This document shows positions 55,409 to 64,000 of a DNA stretch of 64,000 bases, in pieces. How positions within the stretch are numbered: the stretch's first letter is position 1; each line of letters opens with the position of its first letter. A program made the position numbers and the translations under genes. The notes below the pieces were generated by a model, which saw nothing but the letters and a program-made list of their open reading frames with translations, was not told where the DNA came from and did no database searches. Source of the DNA: Carallia brachiata (Eukaryota > Streptophyta > Magnoliopsida > Malpighiales > Rhizophoraceae); NCBI GenBank assembly GCA_021464245.1, contig JADCRB010000027.1, forward strand, positions 481,987-545,986, in the 5' to 3' direction.

Positions 55409-58400
55409 ATGGGATCTCATGGAGAACTGGAAGAACCCATTTTGCCGGCAGCTCCGCCGGAACGGGAACCACAAGCTGGCCATGGAACTGAAACGAGCTT
55501 CAGGCTTGAAACTTTGCTGAATGACTCCGACATGCCGCTGCTCAAGCGCCTCTGGCTGGCCTCATGTATTGAAATTAAGCTCCTCTTCCGCCTGGCTGCA
55601 CCGGCTGTTTTTAGCTACGTGATCAACAATCTGATGTCCTTGTCCACCAGAATGTTTGCTGGCCACCTTGGTAATCTTGAGCTCGCAGCCGCCTCCCTCG
55701 GCAATAGTGGCGTCCAACTCTTTGCCTATGGCCTTATGGTAATGTTTACAGTGTCCCAAATTTGATTCTTCTTACAACACTTTTTTTTACTTGGCAAGCA
55801 GTCTTGACCGAACTCAAGAACTTTAATTCTAATTGAATGGTATTATGATTTGTATTAAGAGTCACCTTTGCTGCTTTTGGTTGGTCTGATACATGGGAAT
55901 TGTTAGATCTTGAGCACAATTAGCTCTAATACTATTATTAAAGTTTAATTAACTCGTCAACTTTATTAATTTAAAAAACATCACGTACTAATAAAAGAAA
56001 CATAGTGTCTAATTATAATTTTTCAATTAATACTCTCACCAATCACACCAATCATATAATAAATTGAGATTCAAACTCTTTATATGCTCTAGATACTGAT
56101 TACTCCTACTCTTACTTAAATACTAAAATCATACTCAAACATTGAATCCTAATGTTATGCAAATCTGGATTAAATCTTGTTAATGAGACAAGTCGCATGT
56201 ATTTGAAGGATTATTTAGGCCATTTTGTCCTGAATGTCCTGTTTTGATCTTCAGAGCACTTTTTATCTCCTTTTTTTTTTACTGTAGTTAGGAATGGGAA
56301 GCGCAGTGGAAACTCTGTGTGGCCAAGCTTATGGCGCCCACCGCTACGAAATGCTGGGAACATATATGCAAAGAGCAACAATAGTGCTAACTGTCACAGG
56401 GATTCCGTTGGCTGTGATCTACCTTCTATCAAAACAAATCCTAATCCTACTCCACGAGCCGCATGAACTCGCATCCACCGCAGTCTTCATTTACGGCCTA
56501 ATACCGCAGATTTTCGCTTATTCGCTGAACTTTCCAATACAAAAGTTCCTCCAAGCACAAAGCATAGTGATCCCAAGTGCCATTATATCTGCAACTACAC
56601 TTTTGGTGCACATATTGCTGAGTTGGCTAGCGGTGTACAAGTTTGGAATGGGGCTGATTGGTGCGTCCCTGGTGCTGAGCTTGTCGTGGTGGATTATAAT
56701 TGCGGCTCAATTTCTGTACATAGTGACGAGCAGCCGGTGCAAACGGACTTGGAATGGTTTTACCTTGCAGGCCTTTTCTGGGATTTGGGAGTTCGTGAAA
56801 TTGTCCGCTGCATCCGCCGTGATGCTGTGCTTAGAGACCTGGTATTTTCAGGTTTTGATATTGATTGCTGGACTTCTCAAGAATCCACAGCTTGCACTGG
56901 ACGCTCTTGCTGTCTGGTAAGCAGAAAATTGATTCACTTTTTTTTTTTTTTTTTTAAACTTTTCTTTACTGCTTCTTAAGGTAATATTATAAGATAAATT
57001 TAGTCTATCGCCTGCCAAAAATTTCTATCAGAGAAGGCAATGAAAAATGGGTCCGGCTTTTACGGTACCAAGGCAATATAATTTTAATTTTTTATAAAAT
57101 TAATATTTAGATTTAAATGAAGATTATCTTAGAACTATAGATATAATATAAGATTTATTACAAAAAAAATTACAGAAAAATAATATTTTAATAAATATAT
57201 ATACTTCTTGGTACATAAATTTTAAAAAAAAAAAACAAATCAAATTTTTTTTTTTTTTTATTGAATTTGATACGTTCAATGCACTTATATTCCGTGCACT
57301 TAACATTGTCAATGAGAAAGATGTGGGATGAAAAAATTAAATGGAGAAAAGCGGTTTAACTGGGGCATAGAATAGAATCGTTCACTAGATATAACCTAGT
57401 GACTAGAATGGTTGAGGTGAGATCTAAAGGTTCAGACCTCATATCTTATTTTACAAAAATCTTTGTCTTTCCTAACCAAACTAGACAGAAAAGAAAAAAA
57501 AAAAAACAATTTGTTAAAAACTTATACATGAATCTCAAAGTCTTAAAATTAAAAGAGAAAATTGTGTCGGCATGACCTTCCTAAATTCTTGTGAATTGGT
57601 AATATTTTCTCCCATTATAATGATATACCCCATAAATTAAGGATACGATTATTTATGGTAGACTTTGTTCCGTGCAGTACGGGGATATCCGGGTTGGTGT
57701 TCATGGTGTCGGTCGGGTTCAATGCAGCTGCAAGGTTGGTCTTCTTACCCGTCTTCCTTTCCGAAACCTAGTACAATAACTATACATGGCCAAACATTTT
57801 CTCCAAAAATTATTTTTTTTATGACAAAAAGGGAAAAGAAACATGAAAAGAAAGCATTAGGGCCAAAGAAAAATTTTCGAAAATAATTTAGAATGAACAC
57901 TAATTATATTTAAGAGAATACTAATTATATTAATTATTTAGTTTTTTTAATTAAAAAAAAAAGAATATGTCCTTTAGACAAAACGTTTGGCCATTAAGAC
58001 TAGCTGCCAAAACTCACTAACGTTGCACTGAAGTAAAGCATTTGCAAGGTAATTTGAAAAGGAAAAAGTTACGTGCACCGAGTGTGCAAACTAAATTATT
58101 ATAATACTTTTTTTTGATTGTTTGAGAACAAAAAATTTCAAAGAAAAAAATTTTTTTTAGCTAATCTTTTATAATTTAGACACTTTACCGTCTTTAGTAA
58201 CACTTATCTAAATATAAGTTTGTATCGAGCTTTTAGCTCGGCACCTATTCTTGGACCCTTTTTTTAAAAAAAAAAGAGGCTTGTTTTGTACTCAACGTGT
58301 GAATGTGGATGGAGCAGCGTCAGGGTTGGCAATGAATTAGGAGCAGGAAATCCTAAGGCAGCAGCATTTTCGGTGGTCATGGTCACTTCGGTATCCTTCA

Positions 58401-61400
58401 CCATCGCAGTAATTGAAGCCGTAATTGTACTTTCCCTACGCCATGTGATTAGCTACGCATTCACTAGTGGTGCTACCGTCGCCGAAGCTGTGTCGGATCT
58501 CTGTCCGCTCTTGGCCGTCACCCTCATTCTCAACGGGATACAGCCCGTCTTGTCCGGTAAGCCTTCTCTCTCTCTCTGTTTTTTTTTTTTTTTTTTTTAA
58601 ACAAAGTTATTAGGGCTCAAATAAATGATGAAAACGATCACAACAAAGTGTTCTAATTAGTTATTAAAAACACAAAAATATTTTCTAACGATAAAAGATA
58701 TCGTAAGGATGTGAGATATTTACGTCCCAATATCCCTATTTTCCAAAAGAATAAATGTTGGTGAGCCGGTGATTTTTATTCCGAATTATGTGCCGAATGA
58801 AACTGGAACTGTTATTTTTGAAACTAAAACTGATATTTTTTGAACCAGTTGTTATTTTTACATTTCAAAAATATCAGTCGCAATTTCAAAAATAACAGCT
58901 GCGGTTTCATTCGGTACAAAATCCCGGGACAAAAGTCTCAGGACATGTAATTACACTCTTTGCAAAAGTATCCCAAACTTTGACCTCAATATAGATGCAG
59001 CGGGGATGCCTTAAATGTAAACGGGTGTAATGTGACAAGGTTCCTTCCGAGTATGAGATCAATTATTATTCATACTCTTTTTAGCGCAAAAGAAAAGAAA
59101 AAAAAAAAAAAAAGAAGGATGTTAGGTTTCATTTGCGGCTGCAAGTCGGGCCACGATTGGTATCTTAAAATCTTGATTTAACTTTAGAAGGACTAACACT
59201 TAAATGAATCGTACTAACTTTTCCACCAAGGGAACAAGTGGTAACGAATCTGAGTCTTAGCTACCACCAATCCATTTTTATTTCGTAAAGATGGAAACTA
59301 ATGTATTATGTATATACGGTAAAAAAAAGGGCAGTACCTAAGTGCTAATTAAGCTCCCACTTCAAGTGGTGTTGCAGTGAAGTGATTATTTTGCCGTAAT
59401 TTACAATATACAGCAGTCCACTATGATGAAATCCTACTACTAACAAGACATATTTGATGCTTGTAAAATTTTTGATATCTAAGAGATATCTCAATAGTTA
59501 GAATTTAAAATTTTCATTTTAAAAGTCTTGAGTTTTATTTTTATGAAAAGTATGTGAATTTTATAAAAATAAAAAGAATTACTCTTATTACATAAATTAT
59601 GACCCAACGAGCCTCTTAAATGAAAAAAAAGAAAATCTATTGCAAGGTGAACTACACGGCAATAATATTTCTCATATTTCATAAATTTCCTCTTTTGTTG
59701 GATTGAAATTGCCATCTCCAACTTGACAATTAGGATTCTCCAACTTGGTGATGGGGATCTACTTTATTGACGGCTACTTATATATATTTTTAAAATTTAT
59801 TAATAAGAATTGCACCATAAATTGTATTCTAGGAATCTTTGGCACTATCCTCTTGTTAGTGTGAGGGCTAATTATGTTTTGACGCATTATATGAATGGAA
59901 AATATAGTGTCATTAGTATGCGGGCTAATGATGTTTTGACGCATTATATAAATGAAATTATTAGTAAGACAGGGACGGTGAGACGGGGATTGATGGGAAG
60001 TATAGAGAAAGAGATGGAGAAAGAGTGTGGGTCTCGACATATTTTGTTTTTTTTTTTTTAATATATAAAGTATAAATTGGTCAAAATTGGAATGTAATAG
60101 ATCTATAAAATACGTTTAAAGAAGTTATAATTTTTTTTTATGCATTAAATTATGCGTCTTGCTTTACAGTGTTCGTGTATTGGAATCCTATATCTATAAA
60201 TAAATGTAACAAGAGTGAGAGCAGGTGAAGCTCTCAGTTTCTGTGATCACTGAGTTGTTATGCTTTCAATTAATTTTGCAGACTTTGATGGATCTTTCTG
60301 ACTGTCGTACATTGCTATCTTGTCTGCATGTTGTTAGCCATTTTTCAGTGTCACTTCATTGCTATCTCGACTGAAACATGTCAAACAGAGTCCACATGAT
60401 CATATATCAATAATGCACATAGGACAGAGCAAAGTAATATCATTTTCCCGACCATGAGATCCACATACATTTTGATAAGTCGACTTTCTCGTTGTTGTTT
60501 ACTGTAAAAGGGCATATCTATGCCCTTGGATCCAAGGGGCACATTATGTAGTCATGATTATTATTCTCTGAGCGCCCTTATCGCAAAGAATCAATGTTTC
60601 CTTGTCAGTATTCAGATCAAGTGCTTTTCATTACATTATATTTATCATCACACTAAATTTAAATTGTTTGTTGAGTTACAATTTTAATGTTTTATACCTT
60701 ATGGGCCGCATTTGGTATCGAGGATTGCACCATTTTAAGTGTCATGGGTTGGAATGTTAAATTACAAATTTAAAAGAAATATCAATAATATTAGTCAACA
60801 ATCTTTCTTTCATTGTTACCTCAATGACTTGAATTTATAACTTTGCTCTAATACCAATTATTAGAATTAAGTGTTCATCATCACACTAAAAATTTAAACT
60901 GTTAATTGAAGTATAACTTTAATTTTTTTAAACCTTCTCAGGCTGTATTTAACATTGAGACAGTGCACTCATTACAAGTGCCATGAGCTAGAATATTAAA
61001 CTCAGAGTTTAAAATAAACGCCAACGATATTAGCCAATAGTCAGCTGGATTAATCCTTAGATTGCTCTTGGTACGCAGATTATATAAGATAGATTAATAG
61101 AGCATAAGATAATATAGTATAATAGAAGTAATTTGTCAATTTTATATTTTATATTATTTTGAATAGGCTAGTTGAAATAGGTTTTAATACAAGCAGCAGC
61201 ACAAGCGGAAGCGGTGGTGGCGGGACGGCGAAATGCCTATGAATTTGATTTAGGGTAACACAAGATTGTTCCAAGCAAGTAGAAATAAGTAATTATACAT
61301 TCTTATTTAATAATTTTGATTGACAGTCTTATCATTTTGTTTTAATTTTTATTGAATTCAATTATTAAACATCTGTATTATTTTGTAATTACTTTAAACT

Positions 61401-62819
61401 TATTTGAGTGAAATCATCAATTTTTTTCCTTTGATTTTATTAGTTTTTTGCCCTTTCCTTTTACAATGGATTAGAAATGTCCCATTTTGTTTCTTTACTG
61501 TGTGCACTTACAATGGGATATGTTTTACTGTACAATTACAATTAAGGAGTTGCTGTTGGGTGTGGATGGCAAGCATTCGTGGCATACGTAAATGTGGGAT
61601 GTTATTATGGGGTTGGCATTCCAGTGGGCTGTCTTCTTGGCTTCAAGTTCAATCTTGACGCAAAGGTAACAATCTGTCATTGAATTGTAATTGCCCACTC
61701 TTTTGTTCTTCTTTTATATATATTTTTGTGATTCAAAATATATATTATTTATATGGTTAAAACTTACATGTCTTGTAACATATGGATGCAGGGAATATGG
61801 TCTGGAATGATTGGAGGAACGCTGATGCAAACCCTGATATTGTTATGGGTAACATTTCGCACGGACTGGAAAAAGGAGGTACGTTCATAAAATATAGTGT
61901 TATTAAATCCAATTATAAATGAATAAAGGAAAGAGTTAAAAAAATTAAGAGAAAAAGAAAAATATTTTTAACTTCACAAGAGTGACTTCAAAATTGTAAT
62001 AAAGCGAGATATGTCATTATATGATTGAATTGATAAAAAACTAGATAAGATATCACATGTCGTTAGATAAAACTAAATTGTTACTTGTTGCTATTTAAAT
62101 TATATAGCCTTGCTTGGATCTATGAACTAAACCCCAAATCGGATTGGCTTTTCAAAAAAACAAAAAAAAAAAGAAAAGAAAAAGAGAGAGAGATAGACTT
62201 TTAATTCGGATTGACTTAATTCACATGGTGATCCGACATTGACCGAGACCAAAATGTTATTTTCCAACTTTGACTTTTTATTTTAGAATTTATACTAAGT
62301 AATTTACCGCTAAAAATACTTAAATCTAAAAGTTAAAATATTAAAATATCAAGATAAATTTTAACTAGATTTAAAAATTAGTTTATTTAAGTATCTTACA
62401 GTAAAGTGCCTATAGTTTACGATAAAATAATCAATTCATCATGCAATATTGAAAAAGGTGCCTACAGTACGTACCTTTCCCGTATTTTTATTCATATAAT
62501 TATAATCAAAATGTTTATATTTGCTTATAATTCAAAAAAAAATATTTTAGATGTCAAAAACATTATATCATATGAGGATTTTTAATCTAACTTTTTTTTT
62601 TAATGAATATAACTTATTTATCATCTTATATTATACTATAAGTTAAGTTCACTTACAATAAAAAATAAAAAATTGCATATTTATGTGGTATAAGCTTGTT
62701 TGGTCACTGGTTGAATCAATTACTTAGCAGTTCTAAATGTTGAATATATCTTGCAGGTAGAGAAAGCACAGAAGCGTTTAGACAAATGGGAAGACAAGAA
62801 CGAGCCACTTCTCAAATAA
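55409..62819 (+). CDS. MATE efflux transporter copy 3 (DETOXIFICATION/DTX family)
   Basis: Same family and exon plan as copy 2. Exons: 55409-55738, 56288-56916, 57678-57734, 58318-58556, 61547-61665, 61792-61878, 62757-62819; GT-AG throughout, 1524 coding bases, 507 residues. The N-terminus is longer and different ([10 protein letters not shown], Pro-rich to residue 25). Exon 2 keeps [14 protein letters not shown], and exon 5 keeps [10 protein letters not shown]. Exon 1 has S-L-S-T-R-M where the other two have S-(L/M)-S-T-Q-(I). Exon 3 has G-L-V in place of G-W-V. It ends D-K-N-E-P-L-L-K. Intron 4 is 2990 bp with repeats. No lesion was found. No clear TATA box, although TCTATTAAAGG lies at 55272. 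Substrate unknown. Confidence 0.93.
57385..57470 (+). repeat. SINE-like tRNA-related fragment in MATE copy 3 intron 2
   Basis: CCTAGTGACTAGAATGGTTG then AAAGGTTCAGACCTCATATC resemble box A and box B at normal spacing. It ends in T- and A-rich sequence without clear target copies. Confidence 0.3.
58065..58262. repeat. Dispersed repeat in MATE copy 3 intron 3
   Basis: Its reverse complement matches parts of 13786-14060: ATTTAGATAAGTnnnACTnnA and the AAAATTTnTTTC runs. Ends GTTACGTGCACCGAG and TCGGCACCTATTCTTGG. Confidence 0.45.
58762..58945. repeat. Fold-back MITE, copy 2, in MATE copy 3 intron 4
   Basis: The arms are inverted: GCCGAATGAAACTGGAACTG with TTATTTTTGAAACT on the left, and AATTTCAAAAATAAC with AGCTGCGGTTTCATTCGG on the right. 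The loop repeats AAAACTGATATTTTTTGAA. Related to 12715-12860. Confidence 0.65.
59855..59960. repeat. 58-bp tandem repeat in MATE copy 3 intron 4
   Basis: Two units begin TTAGTnTGnGGGCTAATnATG and contain TTTTGACGCATTATAT. No function is evident; open frames on both strands are explained by the repeat. Confidence 0.75.
60627..61045. repeat. Diverged two-unit repeat in MATE copy 3 intron 4
   Basis: Units near 60627-60800 and 60869-61045 share CATCACACTAAA, TTTAAAnTGTT, ACAnTTTTAATGTT, AGTGnCATGnGnTnGAAT and GATATTAGnCAA in order. Probably two copies of an old dispersed element. Confidence 0.55.
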
Positions 62820-62894
62820 TGATGCATGGAAAATGTATAGATCGATTAAGAAGTTCAGCGTTAAATATCTCATTATCCCATCACATTAGATTCA

Positions 62895-63370
62895 TGGATG
62901 TTATATTTAAGTTTATTTTTATTTAAATAACTTACAGAAATGAAAAGAAATAACTTATTAATAAAAAATAAAACAATTTAGCCACTTTATTTATGTAATA
63001 AATGATTTTATATAATTAAAAAATACTAATTAAGATCAATTATTTATTTATTAGAAGAGATTCAATGCATTTAACTCGACCAAAGATATTGGAAAATGCA
63101 TTTCGTATTGAAATTAACAATTTGTGTAACTATGGATATTATGTTTAAATTCATTTTGGATTAAATGACTCTTAAAAATGAAATGAGATCACTTATTAGT
63201 AAGAAATAAAGTGATTTAGTTATTTTATTTATATAATAAACAATTCTATGTAATTAAAAAATATTAATTAAGATCAATTACTCTAACAAATTAAAGAAAA
63301 TTTAATGCATTTAACTCTAACAAAAGTGTTAGAAAATGCAAATTATATTAAAATTAATGATTTGTGTAGC
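62895..63370. repeat. Two-unit tandem repeat after MATE copy 3
   Basis: Units of about 237 bp. Both contain GGATnTTATnTTTAA, AATTAAGATCAATTA, TTnAATGCATTTAACTC, GGAAAATGCA-like and AATTTGTGTA-like phrases at matching distance. The gene's polyadenylation probably lies within the first unit (AATAAAAAATAAAAC). Confidence 0.7.
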
Positions 63371-64000
63371 ATGGAATAAAACTATGATTGGGTTAAAAAA
63401 AAAAGAATATATATATATATAAAGCCAGAAAATTATTAAGAAAAAAAAAAAGAAGAATATAATAGAAGGGGCAGAACCCAAGAGAAGAAAGGTACCTGGA
63501 TGGTCATGGCTTTCTTGTTAGAATCAAGCTGACTTCCTGCAATTCAAACCGGACCATGATCGGTTTAAAATACATACACACTGTCATCGATCTTGTCTCT
63601 CTTGATATTCCTATTATAATCTAATAAATTAAAAAAATTACGAAAAAAAAAATTCCAATTTCTTTCTTCAATTTCAGGATGCAGAAACCCATTTTTTTCA
63701 ATCTTAATGAGAAGGAAAAATATATAACCAACGCAAAAACCTAATAAGTAATTATTCAACTTTGCCCCGTTATAATACAGGATTGTATCTCTCATACCGT
63801 CTACTTTTCGTATCTCTCTAATTTCTCCGAAAATGATAATGATTTATTGCAGGAAATTTACTTACCGATTCCTCCCGACTTTTGTGCATTGATGTTCTTT
63901 CTTTCTTTAAAAAAAAAATCAAAAGGATAAACCAACTTGCTTTAAACCATGATTTAGAGTAATATTAAATATATTTAAGATAATATTAAGTATTACTTAG
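63371..64000. other. AT-rich intergenic end of window
   Basis: Contains (TA)n at 63407-63420, poly-A tracts and a slightly GC-richer segment at 63470-63590. No gene was recognised; the 76-codon minus-strand frame at 63565-63795 has no motif. Confidence 0.45.

Overview
The window is nuclear DNA of a flowering plant, almost certainly a eudicot: AT-rich, intron-containing genes with GT-AG splice sites, plant-type MATE transporters, an L1-type LINE with plant domain order, a Ty3/gypsy element of the Tat type, and many short non-autonomous transposons. The species cannot be fixed from the sequence.

The host genes are a same-strand tandem cluster of three MATE (DETOXIFICATION/DTX-type) efflux transporter paralogs with identical seven-exon structures. 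Copy 1 (14187-18714) is a pseudogene with several frameshifts and a lost splice acceptor. Copy 2 (43796-50007, 497 aa) and copy 3 (55409-62819, 507 aa) are complete. A decayed minus-strand copper-chaperone (ATX1/CCH-type) pseudogene lies at 22757-23432.

Region by region: 1-6343 is intergenic and holds two copies of a diverged tandem duplication about 2.9 kb apart. A 5'-truncated, dead LINE (6344-11489) sits in the second copy, followed by a miniature LTR element of TRIM type (11507-12150); the first copy serves as an empty-site reference. 12.2-14.1 kb is repeats. 14.2-18.7 kb is the MATE pseudogene. 18.7-30.5 kb is a transposon graveyard with three related hAT-like elements carrying 8-bp target duplications, a Mutator-like MITE with a perfect 9-bp duplication, and a tRNA-related SINE with a 13-bp duplication. 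30579-40959 is a Ty3/gypsy element with a perfect 5-bp target duplication (GATAC). A second Mutator-like MITE (40992-41523) lies just beyond it. 41.5-43.7 kb is the upstream region of MATE copy 2. 50-55.4 kb is five or more MITEs. After MATE copy 3 comes a tandem AT-rich repeat.

The most striking content is in the gypsy element. Between the end of integrase (38058) and the 3' LTR (40058), on the element's coding strand, is a decayed gene with the architecture of a WUSCHEL-clade WOX transcription factor: a WUS-like homeodomain, a WUS-box matching TLxLFPxx, and a C-terminal EAR-type repression motif (LDLELRL). The two conserved C-terminal motifs lie in the same frame as the second half of the homeodomain. 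A retrotransposon carrying a stem-cell-type transcriptional repressor is the best candidate here for an undescribed system.
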